A stretch of DNA of 64,000 bases from Cohnella cholangitidis (lineage in GTDB: Bacteria > Bacillota > Bacilli > Paenibacillales > Paenibacillaceae). A program made the position numbers and the translations under genes. The DNA lies in assembly GCF_014107495.1 (NCBI RefSeq), contig NZ_CP041969.1:5257501-5321500 (forward strand), written 5' to 3'. This document shows positions 53,152-62,203 of this stretch, piece by piece. Position 1 is the first letter of the stretch, and the number at the start of each line of letters is the position of its first letter. Under the pieces are notes generated by a model. The model made no database searches, was not told the origin of the DNA, and saw only the letters and a list, made by a program, of their open reading frames with translations.

Positions 53152-54375
53152 TTGGAACGCGTTCAATTGCAGAACTGGAAAGACGAGATCGGACGGGAAC
53201 TGGACGACAACATATTAGCCTTCTGGATCCGCCATGCGCAGGACGACCGGCATGGAGGCTTCATTGGCGAAATTGCCAGCGATATGACGTTGAAGCCGGA
53301 AGCGGACAAAGGACTGGTTCTGAACGCCAGAATATTATGGACGTTCGCTTGCGCCTATCGGCTTAACCCCGATGAGCGGTATTTGGAAATGGCTCGAAGA
53401 GCCTACGATGCGTTATGGAATCAATTTCGCGATCGGACGCACGGCGGGTTGTATTGGATGGTCGGAGTCGATGGAACGCCGACCCAAACGAAAAAGCAAG
53501 TGTATGGGCAAGCTTTCGCCATCTACGCCTTAGCGGAATATTACCGGGCTATCCCCGATCCCGACGTCTTGCGCTGGGCGACGGAACTTTACGAGCTGTT
53601 AGAGAAGCATGCGTACGATCCCGTGCATCTCGGGTATTTCGAGGCTTTGGCTTGCGATTGGTCCCCAACCCGCGAAATGAGCTTAAGCGGCAAAGACATG
53701 AATGAGCCCAAGTCGATGAACACTCATCTTCATGTGCTGGAAGCGTACACGAATCTCTATCGGATTTGGAAGCCGGAAGGTCTTCGCGATAAGCTTGCCG
53801 TGCTTATCGATATTCATCTGGATAAGATCGTGGACGGCGGCAATCATCATTTCAAACTATTTTTCAGCGAAGATTGGGTGTCGCAGACGTCTCATATCTC
53901 TTACGGGCACGATATCGAGGGAAGCTGGCTGTTGATGGAAGCGGCGGAAGTGCTAGGAGACGGCGAACGTACGAAGAGGGTCAAGGCCGAAGCGATCGAA
54001 ATGGCGAGAGTAACCTTGGCGGAAGGCACGGATACCGACGGGGCCATCCTCAACGAAGCGGACGGACAGGGGCATCTGGACGATACGAAAGATTGGTGGC
54101 CGCAAGCGGAAGCCGTCGTCGGTTATCTGAACGCTTTTCAGCTTACGGGCGAACATGCGTATTTGGCAGCCGCTAGACGCAGTTGGGAATTCATTCTAAA
54201 CTTCATTCGGGACGACGTGAACGGGGAGTGGCATTGGGGAGTTACCCGCGACGGCCGACCGATCGCCGAAGAACCGAAGGTCAGCGCGTGGAAATGTCCG
54301 TATCATAACAGTCGAGCTTGTTTCGAGGCCATGGAACGTATCTCGCAAATCATTAAATCGGAGGGAAAACAATGA
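53152..54375 (+). CDS. Mannobiose/cellobiose 2-epimerase (AGE family)
   Basis: A 407-residue (alpha/alpha)6-barrel epimerase. Conserved elements are MNTHLHVLEAYTNLY, SYGHDIEGSWLLMEAAE and KDWWPQAEAVVGYLNA, with the catalytic histidines in the first two. Such enzymes convert beta-1,4-mannobiose into mannosyl-glucose. TTG start one base after the GH113 stop, with GGGGGTG upstream; a longer frame back to 52906 lies inside GH113 and is a shadow. It supplies the substrate for the GH130 enzyme next door. Confidence 0.88.
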   Translation: MERVQLQNWKDEIGRELDDNILAFWIRHAQDDRHGGFIGEIASDMTLKPEADKGLVLNARILWTFACAYRLNPDERYLEMARRAYDALWNQFRDRTHGGLYWMVGVDGTPTQTKKQVYGQAFAIYALAEYYRAIPDPDVLRWATELYELLEKHAYDPVHLGYFEALACDWSPTREMSLSGKDMNEPKSMNTHLHVLEAYTNLYRIWKPEGLRDKLAVLIDIHLDKIVDGGNHHFKLFFSEDWVSQTSHISYGHDIEGSWLLMEAAEVLGDGERTKRVKAEAIEMARVTLAEGTDTDGAILNEADGQGHLDDTKDWWPQAEAVVGYLNAFQLTGEHAYLAAARRSWEFILNFIRDDVNGEWHWGVTRDGRPIAEEPKVSAWKCPYHNSRACFEAMERISQIIKSEGKQ

Positions 54376-55577
54376 GTGAATTTATGAATCGTTTGAAGCA
54401 GTTGTCGGAAAACTATGAAACCTTAGTAGCTAGGAAAAACGCTCCCGCGCAGAACGGGAACGGAGTGTTCGCCCGATACGAGCATCCCGTCATCACCAAT
54501 GAGCATACGCCGCTTTACTGGCGCTATGATTTAAATCCCGAGACGAACCCGCATTTAATGGAGCGAATCGGCGTGAACGCGGCATTTAATCCGGGAGCCA
54601 TCCGATTAAACGGGAAGTACTTGCTGATGGTTCGGGTAGAAGGCGTGGACCGCAAATCGTTCTTCGCCGTGGCCGAGAGCGACAAACCGGCCGAAGGGTT
54701 CCGATTCTGGGATTATCCGGTGCTGCTTCCGGAGACGGAAGATCCGGATATCAACGTGTACGACATGCGGTTGGTGCAGCATGAAGACGGATGGATTTAC
54801 GGATTGTTCTGCAGCGAACGCAAGGATCCGAACGCCCGGCCGGGAGATACGTCCAGCGCCGTCGCTCAAGGCGGAATCGTTCGCACCAAAGATCTGAAGA
54901 CGTGGGAACGATTGCCCGATCTGAAGACGCCGTCTCCGCAACAGAGGAACGTAGTGCTGCACCCTGAATTCGTCGACGGCAAATACGCGTTCTACACGCG
55001 GCCGCAAGACGGATTCATCGATACCGGAGCGGGCGGCGGCATCGGCTGGGGATTGTCGGACAGCATGAATCCTGCCGTACTGGAGCAAGAGACGCTCGTT
55101 GACGAGAAGAAATATCATACGATCAAAGAAGTCAAGAACGGACAAGGTGCTGCTCCGATCAAGACCGACCGCGGTTGGCTGCATATCGCGCACGGCGTCC
55201 GGAATACGGCTGCGGGCTTGCGTTATGTTATCTATGCATTCATGACGGATCTTAATCAACCGGACAAGGTCATTCATTCCCCGGCGGGACATTTAATTGC
55301 TCCGGAAGGCATCGAACGAGTCGGCGACGTGTCTAACGTCGTATTCTGCAACGGCGTCATTCAGGATGGCAACGACGTGCACATTTACTACGCTTCCTCG
55401 GATACTCGCGTTCACGCGGCATCGACTACGGTAGAGAAGCTTGTCGATTACTGCATGAATACGCCGGAAGATCCGCTGCGCTCCAGAGCTTGCGTCGAGC
55501 AGCGTCATGAGCTTATCCGACGGAATTTGGAGCTTATGGAATCTCCCGAATATCGTTTTTTGAAGAATTCGAAATAA
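54372..55577 (+). CDS. GH130 mannosylglucose phosphorylase
   Basis: A 401-residue five-bladed beta-propeller enzyme. Typical GH130 text includes GVNAAFNPGAIRLNGKYLLMVRVEG, NVYDMRLV with Asp131 (same number as the catalytic Asp of the Bacteroides fragilis enzyme), and the phosphate-binding QQRNVVLHPEF and HGVRN regions. It phosphorolyses 4-O-beta-mannosyl-glucose into mannose 1-phosphate and glucose. ATGA overlap with the epimerase gene. This completes the epimerase-phosphorylase mannan pathway. Confidence 0.93.
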   Translation: MSEFMNRLKQLSENYETLVARKNAPAQNGNGVFARYEHPVITNEHTPLYWRYDLNPETNPHLMERIGVNAAFNPGAIRLNGKYLLMVRVEGVDRKSFFAVAESDKPAEGFRFWDYPVLLPETEDPDINVYDMRLVQHEDGWIYGLFCSERKDPNARPGDTSSAVAQGGIVRTKDLKTWERLPDLKTPSPQQRNVVLHPEFVDGKYAFYTRPQDGFIDTGAGGGIGWGLSDSMNPAVLEQETLVDEKKYHTIKEVKNGQGAAPIKTDRGWLHIAHGVRNTAAGLRYVIYAFMTDLNQPDKVIHSPAGHLIAPEGIERVGDVSNVVFCNGVIQDGNDVHIYYASSDTRVHAASTTVEKLVDYCMNTPEDPLRSRACVEQRHELIRRNLELMESPEYRFLKNSK

Positions 55578-55664
55578 GTTCGAACGCTAACAAATCAACT
55601 TTCGATCACCTAATTAAATAAAAATGTTAGCATAATTCGAGACAACAAAAACAAAATGAGAGCA

Positions 55665-55692
55665 TTTTCAACAATAGATTTAACTCTATAAT
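55665..55692 (+). promoter_or_regulatory. Predicted promoter of the binding-protein gene
   Basis: TTTTCA (55665-55670), 16-base spacer, TATAAT (55687-55692). GCTAACAAA (55586-55594) and TGTTAGC (55625-55631) lie upstream as an inverted pair. Confidence 0.5.
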
Positions 55693-55699
55693 TAGGTAA

Positions 55700-55713
55700 T
55701 GTAAGCGATGCCA
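55700..55713 (+). promoter_or_regulatory. Weak candidate cre site
   Basis: TGTAAGCGATGCCA matches much of the CcpA consensus just after the predicted transcription start. The two inner A/T positions differ. Confidence 0.3.
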
Positions 55714-55766
55714 TATGACTTGAATTGCGGCTCGCAAAACTTATTTCCATGGGGGTAATTATCGAG

Positions 55767-57095
55767 ATGAAGAAAAATTTGTTACTCGCATCGGCTTTAG
55801 TGATGTCGATGGGTTTGTTCGCCGCATGCGGAAAGAACAACAATGAAGCTTCTCCTTCGGCGTCCTCGTCGGCACCCGCTAGCCAGGCGGCATCCGAAAC
55901 GGTCGATAGCGAAAGCGGATCCGTGTCGGATCTGGGCGGCAAGATTACGTTCGTTAGCACTCGCACGGACATGAAAAACAACGGCGCGCTTGACAAGTAC
56001 GCGGCTAAATTCAAAGAGAAGTATCCTAAAGCGGAGTTCGAGTGGGTTGCGATCACGGACTACGCCCAGGAAATCAAAGTCCGCTTGACGACGGGCGAAG
56101 CGGGAGACGTAAGCTTCCTGGATGCCAGCCTTCCTCTGAGCGAATTGCCTAACTATTACGAGCCATTGCCTGACAGCTTGTTCGACGACGCCTATTTCGC
56201 CGACTTTAAAGCTTGGGAAGGCAAACGTTACGGTCTTGCAACGGGCGTTAACACGCAAGGGATCGTATACAACAAAGCGGCATTCAAAACTGCCGGCATC
56301 GACAAAGTGCCGACGACATTGGACGAGTTGTACGCGGCAGCCGAAAAATTAAAAGCCGCTAACATCGTTCCGCTGTACATGAACGTAGGCGCGATGTGGC
56401 CGATTACGAACTGGGGCGAGAATGGCGTATGGTACGTCGCCGGACAAGGCAACTTCTTCGACCAATTCGTCAATGACGAAGCGCCATACAAAATGGATAA
56501 CGCTTGGGGAACTTTGCTTTCGATCGGTCGCGAGTTCGTAGAAAGAGGATACACGGAAAAAGACTTGGCTACGAACAACTGGGAATTATCCAAAGGCGAA
56601 GTTGCAACAGGCAAAGCGGGAATGTACTTCCTCGGCAACTGGGTCATTCCGCAATTGATCGAAGCCGGCGCGAAACCGGAAGACATCGGATTCTTCCCTC
56701 TGCCTTACGATAACAAAGGCGGCAGCTACAACGTACCGCGCGGTCCGGACTACTTCATCGGCGTAAGCAAAGACAGCAAAAACAAAGAGCTAGCGTTCAA
56801 GTGGGTAGAATTCTTCGTTAAAGAATCCGGTTATACGGATGCCGGCGGCTACTTGCCGGTGTACAAATCCCAATCGTCGAACAATGCGCAATTGTCCGAG
56901 TTCGACTCCTTCAAACCAACATATATCGAGAGCGTTGCTTCCGATCCGAAGTTCAACGAAATCGGGAACAAAGCGGAAATCGATTTGTACGGCGGCAAGT
57001 ATATCCAGAAGATCTTGATTTCCAAAGACATTCAAGCAGAGTTCGACGCGCTTAACGCGAAATGGAAAAAAGCGAAGGAAGCTCTTGGATACTAA
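55767..57095 (+). CDS. ABC transporter sugar-binding lipoprotein of the mannan locus
   Basis: A 442-residue solute-binding protein. Lipoprotein signal ending FAAC with Cys at about 20, then a Ser/Ala linker, then GKITFVSTRTDMKNNGALDKYAAKFKEKYP and other family 1 blocks (GYTEKDLATNNW, AGMYFLGNWVIPQL, GGYLPVYKSQ). ATG at 55767 chosen over 55725 because the first Met-rich stretch would spoil the signal peptide. It has its own promoter, 6 kb from its permeases at 49100/49975. It is placed last in the locus and is followed by a hairpin. Confidence 0.9.
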   Translation: MKKNLLLASALVMSMGLFAACGKNNNEASPSASSSAPASQAASETVDSESGSVSDLGGKITFVSTRTDMKNNGALDKYAAKFKEKYPKAEFEWVAITDYAQEIKVRLTTGEAGDVSFLDASLPLSELPNYYEPLPDSLFDDAYFADFKAWEGKRYGLATGVNTQGIVYNKAAFKTAGIDKVPTTLDELYAAAEKLKAANIVPLYMNVGAMWPITNWGENGVWYVAGQGNFFDQFVNDEAPYKMDNAWGTLLSIGREFVERGYTEKDLATNNWELSKGEVATGKAGMYFLGNWVIPQLIEAGAKPEDIGFFPLPYDNKGGSYNVPRGPDYFIGVSKDSKNKELAFKWVEFFVKESGYTDAGGYLPVYKSQSSNNAQLSEFDSFKPTYIESVASDPKFNEIGNKAEIDLYGGKYIQKILISKDIQAEFDALNAKWKKAKEALGY

Positions 57096-57117
57096 TTCTA
57101 ATTGATAAGTCGTCATG

Positions 57118-57140
57118 GCCTCCCGGCATCTCGCCGGGGG
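57118..57140 (+). terminator. Hairpin between binding-protein and acyl-carrier operon
   Basis: CCCGGC (57122-57127) pairs with GCCGGG (57133-57138), extended by weaker pairs. No T run; termination may be incomplete, and no separate promoter for the following operon was found. Confidence 0.45.
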
Positions 57141-57171
57141 GTCATTCCTTAACCGCTTCCGGAGGGATGAG

Positions 57172-58434
57172 ATGCTGTTTATCAATAAACAACGATACGT
57201 CCGCAGCGATCTGGCATCGGAATTCAACAAAATGGACGCAACGGACAAATTAAGCAACCCCGAAGGAAAAGGATATGCCGTATGCGTGAACGATCCGTTC
57301 CTTTTGATCACCTTGTTAATGTATTTGCGCGAACGATCGGCATCCATCATCTTGATCCACGAGGATACGCCGAAGACAACGGCGGCGGAGCTGGCAACCC
57401 GCGCGCGCTGCCACTATCTGGTTTACGGACAACTAGACGAAATCCTCACATTACAACCCCCCGCGACTGTACATGAACCATCCTTGCTTCAATTCAGCTC
57501 AGGAACGACAGGAGAACCGAAGCTGATCGCGCGTCGTTGGAGTCAAATCGACTCCGAAATCGATAGCTACAACCGAAAATTATCCCCATCATCAATGGAC
57601 AGGCCTTTGATTCTTGTGCCGGTGTCCCATTCGTACGGTTTAATAACCGGGCTTCTTGCCGGAATGGCGCGAGAAGCGGAACCGATCGTCGTACACAGCA
57701 AAAATCCGAAATTTTCGCTTCACATGATTCAAACTACGGAAAATTCATTCGTTTACGCCGTACCGTTTCTCTATCATTTGCTCAACGCATTAGGAAAAGA
57801 CGAACTGAAATACCATAAGCTGATCAGCTCCGGCGCTCCGTTGAACGAAACGCTGCTAGCCCGCCTGAAGCGGGTATCCGACGAAGTCTGGCAGCAATAC
57901 GGCTGCACGGAGACGGGGTGCGTTTCGCTAGGTACTCAACTAACCGACTATACCGACGTCGGAACGCCGCTCGATGATTTGCAAGTTTCGATTGCTTCGG
58001 ACGGGACGGAGGTTTCTTCCGCGGACTTGCCAAGCGAAATCATCGTAACCGGCGGGGCAGGAAGGGTAAATACGAAAGATGTCGGCTATTGGTCCGAAGG
58101 CGGCAGGCTTCATCTATCCGGGAGAATGGACGATCTGATTAACCTATCCGGACTTAAGGTTATCCCGGCGGAAGTCGAGCGGGTGATGGAACGAATGCCA
58201 GGCGTCGAGGAAGCGGTCGTCTATCGAATGAATCACTCCATATGGGGCGAAGCCGTCCAAGCATTGGCCGTCGTGTCCGGAGCGGTGTCGCAAAACGACT
58301 TAAGGCAGTGGTGCATCGAGCATCTTCCCGCCTACAAGGTGCCTAGCGCCATCAAGATCGTGAAGGAAATCCCGAAATCGGCCGCCGGCAAAATCAGCCG
58401 TAAATACCTTTGCGAAATGGAGAGGGACGCGTAA
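57172..58434 (+). CDS. AMP-binding adenylating enzyme (acyl activator 1)
   Basis: A 420-residue, rather short member of the adenylate-forming superfamily. It has the A3 loop FSSGTTGEPKL (about 124-134), A5 YGCTETGC, A7 GYWSEGGRLHLSGRMDDLI with the hinge, and the A10 Lys in IPKSAAGKISRKYL. The N-terminal part is reduced compared with the usual 500-550 residues. ATG at 57172 with GGAGGG 5 bases upstream. It ends one base into the first acyl carrier protein gene, so it probably loads that carrier with a carboxylic acid. The substrate acid is unknown. Confidence 0.85.
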   Translation: MLFINKQRYVRSDLASEFNKMDATDKLSNPEGKGYAVCVNDPFLLITLLMYLRERSASIILIHEDTPKTTAAELATRARCHYLVYGQLDEILTLQPPATVHEPSLLQFSSGTTGEPKLIARRWSQIDSEIDSYNRKLSPSSMDRPLILVPVSHSYGLITGLLAGMAREAEPIVVHSKNPKFSLHMIQTTENSFVYAVPFLYHLLNALGKDELKYHKLISSGAPLNETLLARLKRVSDEVWQQYGCTETGCVSLGTQLTDYTDVGTPLDDLQVSIASDGTEVSSADLPSEIIVTGGAGRVNTKDVGYWSEGGRLHLSGRMDDLINLSGLKVIPAEVERVMERMPGVEEAVVYRMNHSIWGEAVQALAVVSGAVSQNDLRQWCIEHLPAYKVPSAIKIVKEIPKSAAGKISRKYLCEMERDA

Positions 58435-58694
58435 TGGAGCAACGCGAGATTCTAGAGCTTTTGAGGAACGCGATCACGGAACGGCTGCGCATTGAAGTGC
58501 CGGATAAGTTAAACGAATCCGACCGCATTTACGAGGATCTGAACATCGATTCCATTGTCGTGCTGCAGTTATTGGTGTATATAGAGGAAATTTTCGAAGT
58601 GTCCATCCCCGAGGAAGACGTCGATCCGAAGGTGTTCAAAACGATCGGATCGCTTGGCTTGTTCATTCAATCGCTGATTAGGATGAAGGTGTGA
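58434..58694 (+). CDS. Acyl carrier protein 1
   Basis: An 86-residue acidic helical protein with the phosphopantetheine site NIDSIVV; Ser40 is the attachment residue. Helix 3/4 text (VYIEEIFEVSIPEED, VFKTIGSLGLFIQSL) fits a stand-alone carrier. The ATG shares its A with the TAA of the adenylating enzyme. Needs a 4'-phosphopantetheinyl transferase, not encoded here. Likely partner of the adenylating enzyme just upstream. Confidence 0.9.
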   Translation: MEQREILELLRNAITERLRIEVPDKLNESDRIYEDLNIDSIVVLQLLVYIEEIFEVSIPEEDVDPKVFKTIGSLGLFIQSLIRMKV

Positions 58695-58697
58695 AGC

Positions 58698-59009
58698 ATG
58701 GGCGACTACGAGAATAGCGAGAAACGCGACCGAGATGCGATTTTGAGTTACATAAGTGAGCAAGTGGCTAATCTTACCGGAATTCCGGAGCAGGATGCTC
58801 CTTCGGACGTCCATGTTCCGATCAAGGATCGGGGAATGGATTCCATCAAATTCATTCATCTGATCGTCTTGATCGAACAGCGTTTCGACGTGGTCTACGA
58901 GGACGGTCAGCTGTCGTTCGATGCTTCGTTAACCGCGGAATCTTTGGCTAAGAGCGTTGTCGGGAAAATCGCCGGGAAGGAACGGGAACGAGAGGAGGGG
59001 TTTCGATAG
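58698..59009 (+). CDS. Acyl carrier protein 2
   Basis: A 103-residue carrier protein with the motif GMDSIKF; Ser49 is the phosphopantetheine residue. Follows the first carrier after 3 bases. A longer N-terminal extension (about 10 residues) and a charged tail (KEREREEGFR) distinguish it from carriers 1 and 3. Its stop overlaps the presumed start of the glycosyltransferase gene. Confidence 0.9.
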   Translation: MGDYENSEKRDRDAILSYISEQVANLTGIPEQDAPSDVHVPIKDRGMDSIKFIHLIVLIEQRFDVVYEDGQLSFDASLTAESLAKSVVGKIAGKEREREEGFR

Positions 59010-60382
59010 AAAAGAAGATCAAGCTTGTCCGGATCGGTTACGTCGGCGGACAATCCAATCGGATTAACGAACGGGCTATCGATGGACAGTGGATTCATTA
59101 TTTGGGGGAATCCGCGGAATTGGTGAAAATTCCTCCGTTCAGCCTCGTCAAATTGTTCGGAGGAACGATCGAACAATGGATTCGGGGGTTTCCGCAATCG
59201 CTTGAACAGTTGTCCGAAGGTCTGGGGGAGCTTTGCGAACGATTCAACATCCGAATCATCTATCTTAACTTGCCGGCTCTGATTCCTTACGTTCTAATGG
59301 CGCGCAGTTATGCCGGACTGGACTTGGGGGTTCTGTTTCTCGCTCATTCCGTCGGATCGGAGCCGTGGGTAAAGCATTGGATCGGCATCGCTCCTTGGTT
59401 GACTGAGCGCGACGTCCTGCTCGCAAGCACGGAGTCGAGCAAAAAGGCGTTATTGCAAATATCCGACCGGTTCGAGCTTGCGCGCCATATCCCTCTTTGT
59501 ACGGCGATGAGGAGCCATGAACCCTTGGCAGTCGGAGCTTCGGAAACGCGTAACAAACGTTTGCTGTCGATAGGAAGACTCGAAGACGTTAAGAACATTC
59601 ATCTTCTATTGTCGTGTTTCAATGAGATTCGGTCGAGGGTGCCCAACGCTTCGTTGACGATCGCCGGCGAATATACGGGCGGATCGGCTAGTCAGATGAA
59701 TAGTTATCGGGAAACGTTGGAGCGTTTGACGAATGACCTTCGGTTACGCGAAGCCGTCGTCTTTGCCGGCCCCGTCGAAGGCGAACGGAAAGACGAACTG
59801 TTCCGCAATTCCGATCTGCTGATCAATTTATCGACGGACCCCGGGGAAAGCTTCGGGTTTAACTTGATCGAAGCGAAAAGCTGGGGATTGCCCGTCGTGT
59901 GCTCCCGTTGGGATGGTTTCATGGAGGTTGTCGAGCACGGGACAGAAGGTTATCTAGCCGATTGCGATTGGGACGAAGAGCAGCCTTCGCTGCGTCTTGA
60001 CCAGGTCGTCGAATATTGCGTTCGCCTTCTTCTGGACGAATCGCTTCATACGAGCTTCTCGCGCAATGCTTCCCTCGCTGCCGAGAAATACGACTACAAG
60101 CGGATAATGCCTTCGATCGTTGAAATGGTCGATGTCGCTTCCCGCAAACCGAGCATGGCCCGGCCGAATGCGGCGCAAATCTTGCAAACTCGATTATCCG
60201 GGTTACCGCATTTGTATCGCTTGGACAATTTGCGGAGGCTTCCTTATGTCGGGATGACGATCTTGTCCGCATTAACAAGCGAGTGCGCGGAGCCCCTGGG
60301 TTCATGGATGAGTTCGGTAAAGCCGCTTATTCATCATTTCGCTGGAACCTTATCCAGCCCGGAACGGGAGCCTAGTCTATGA
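59006..60382 (+). CDS. GT4-type glycosyltransferase, apparent AUA start
   Basis: A glycosyltransferase of the GT-B fold. The end domain contains RLEDVKNIHLLLSCF (nucleotide-sugar region) and GESFGFNLIEAKSWGLPVV, the E-x7-E motif of GT4 enzymes. Conserved-looking N-terminal text IKLVRIGYVGGQSNRINE precedes the first conventional start, TTG at 59102, in the same open frame. The only plausible upstream start with a ribosome site (AGGAGG, 8 bases) is ATA at 59006, which overlaps the TAG of the previous gene as ATAG. The gene may have a rare AUA start, or an ATG mutated or misread. The enzyme should transfer a sugar to an acceptor, perhaps a carrier-bound or free metabolite. Overlaps the next gene by 4 bases. 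Confidence 0.8.
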   Translation: MEKKIKLVRIGYVGGQSNRINERAIDGQWIHYLGESAELVKIPPFSLVKLFGGTIEQWIRGFPQSLEQLSEGLGELCERFNIRIIYLNLPALIPYVLMARSYAGLDLGVLFLAHSVGSEPWVKHWIGIAPWLTERDVLLASTESSKKALLQISDRFELARHIPLCTAMRSHEPLAVGASETRNKRLLSIGRLEDVKNIHLLLSCFNEIRSRVPNASLTIAGEYTGGSASQMNSYRETLERLTNDLRLREAVVFAGPVEGERKDELFRNSDLLINLSTDPGESFGFNLIEAKSWGLPVVCSRWDGFMEVVEHGTEGYLADCDWDEEQPSLRLDQVVEYCVRLLLDESLHTSFSRNASLAAEKYDYKRIMPSIVEMVDVASRKPSMARPNAAQILQTRLSGLPHLYRLDNLRRLPYVGMTILSALTSECAEPLGSWMSSVKPLIHHFAGTLSSPEREPSL

Positions 60383-61974
60383 TCGCGGGTACGATGGCGG
60401 AATTTTTCGCGGCAACGGCTAGAGAAGACAGAGGCATCCTATTCATAGACCCGGTCAGTCAACGGGAACGGTTATGGAGTTATGCGGAAATGCATGGAGA
60501 TGCCGAACGTATGGCGTCCCGATTACAAGGCATCGGTTTTAGAAAGCGCTTCCTCGCCGTCATCTGGATGGAGCAGACGCCGGCCTGCTTCCGAGCCTTC
60601 ATGTCCGTCCTGTTGGCGGGAGGCATTCCGATACCGCTCCATCCTGCCAATAAACCGGAGGAAACCGTAGCCGTCATTCGACAACTGGAGGCGGAGGCGG
60701 TGTTGCTTTCCTCCGAGAACGCGGCGAAAATGCGAAGCTTATTATCGGATACGCCTAACGAGCGGCCTCCGTTGCCGCACGTTTGCTATTTGGACGGGGA
60801 TACGGGAGAAGCGATCGAGGGGATCGGTGAGAGGGGCCAGGCCAGCCAGCCGCGCAGGGATTGCGTTCCACCCGAAGAAACGGCGGTGATCTTCATGTCT
60901 TCCGGTTCGACGGGGACGCCGAAAGGCATCATGCTAAGCGAGCGAAACTTATTGTCGAACGTGAGCTCTATCCAGAGCTACCTTAAGCTGACGGAAGAGG
61001 ATCGGGTGCTCGTAACGAAATCATTCGGCTATTGTTCCACGATTACGGGCGAATGGTTACTGGCGCTTCATGCGGGGGCTCATATCGTCATGTCCCAAGG
61101 CTATTTTCATCCGCTATACTCCGTATCCTTCATTCGCGAACATAAGGCTACATTCATGTGCGCGGTGCCTTCCATGCTGCTTCCCCTGCTTAAATCAAGC
61201 AAATGGGAGCATACGGACCTGCGAAGCTTGCGCCAAATGATCGTCGTCGGCGGACAAATGCCCCCGGAGATGCTTTTGAAGCTTCAGCGGCGGCTGCCTT
61301 GGACGGCAATCAGTCCCTGTTACGGCTTAACGGAAGCGTCTCCCCGGGTCACCTATTTGCCGGCCGGCTCGCTGACCGCAGCCAAAGCGGGATCCGTCGG
61401 CATTCCCGTCGCCAATGTCCAAGTCGATATTTACCGCGAGGGAAAGCCGGCAGCCATCCGCGAAATCGGGGAAGTCGTCGTGAGGGGACCGAACGTGATG
61501 CTGGGATATTACAACGACCTTCAGAGAACGGAAGACGCCTTATCGCCGTACGGATTGCGAACGAAGGACGGAGGGTACATCGATGAAGACGGTTATCTTT
61601 ATTTGACGGGGAGGTTGGACAATGCGATTAATGTCGGGGGACATACGTTATACCCGGAAACGGTCGAAAAGTGCCTTACGGCTCACCCCGCCGTGGAGGA
61701 AGCGGCCGTAGTCGGGCGAGCAGACGAAATATGGGGACAACTTCCGATAACTTTCGTCGTATTGAGGGAATCGGACATCGGCGCAAGCGACATGGTAAAC
61801 GAATTGTACCGGTATTGCCAGAATCATCTTAGCGCCGTTCAGCGGCCCCATAAGATCGAAATCGTCCGCGACTTGCCCAAGACGAGGAGCGGCAAATTAG
61901 ATCGGGGCCGACTAACCGCCATTGCGAAGGAGATGCAGGATGTTAACTTTATCCGATCAGGAAATCGAGCTTAA
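60379..61974 (+). CDS. AMP-binding adenylating enzyme (acyl activator 2)
   Basis: A 531-residue full-length adenylate-forming enzyme. A3 FMSSGSTGTPKGIMLSERN, A5 CYGLTEASPR, A7 YLTGRLDNAINVGG with the hinge, A10 Lys in LPKTRSGKLDRGRL. It resembles acyl-AMP ligases and the D-alanine/short-acid activating group more than CoA ligases, but this is not decisive. ATGA overlap with the glycosyltransferase gene. The next carrier protein gene starts inside its 3' end, suggesting it charges carrier 3. Confidence 0.87.
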   Translation: MIAGTMAEFFAATAREDRGILFIDPVSQRERLWSYAEMHGDAERMASRLQGIGFRKRFLAVIWMEQTPACFRAFMSVLLAGGIPIPLHPANKPEETVAVIRQLEAEAVLLSSENAAKMRSLLSDTPNERPPLPHVCYLDGDTGEAIEGIGERGQASQPRRDCVPPEETAVIFMSSGSTGTPKGIMLSERNLLSNVSSIQSYLKLTEEDRVLVTKSFGYCSTITGEWLLALHAGAHIVMSQGYFHPLYSVSFIREHKATFMCAVPSMLLPLLKSSKWEHTDLRSLRQMIVVGGQMPPEMLLKLQRRLPWTAISPCYGLTEASPRVTYLPAGSLTAAKAGSVGIPVANVQVDIYREGKPAAIREIGEVVVRGPNVMLGYYNDLQRTEDALSPYGLRTKDGGYIDEDGYLYLTGRLDNAINVGGHTLYPETVEKCLTAHPAVEEAAVVGRADEIWGQLPITFVVLRESDIGASDMVNELYRYCQNHLSAVQRPHKIEIVRDLPKTRSGKLDRGRLTAIAKEMQDVNFIRSGNRA

Positions 61975-62203
61975 AGTGAAAGAAATCATTGCCGCGATCA
62001 GCAGCAGGGACGCTGCGAGCCTGCAAATGGGAGACGTGCTGGCCGACGGGCTCGGAGTGGATTCGGTCCGGTTTTTGGAGCTGCTGGCCGTGATCGAAGA
62101 GGAGTTCCGCTTCGACTTGGGCGTGGACGATATTCGTCCCGAGTTATTCCGTACCGTACGATCGGTCGTCTATTTCGTGAAGGAAAGGATTAACCGCGAA
62201 TGA
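61940..62203 (+). CDS. Acyl carrier protein 3
   Basis: An 87-residue carrier with LGVDSVRFLELLAVIEEEF; Ser42 is the phosphopantetheine residue. ATG follows GAAGGAG; the first 35 bases overlap the adenylating enzyme gene. The 3' end overlaps the next gene by 4 bases. Third stand-alone carrier in the operon. Confidence 0.9.
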   Translation: MLTLSDQEIELKVKEIIAAISSRDAASLQMGDVLADGLGVDSVRFLELLAVIEEEFRFDLGVDDIRPELFRTVRSVVYFVKERINRE

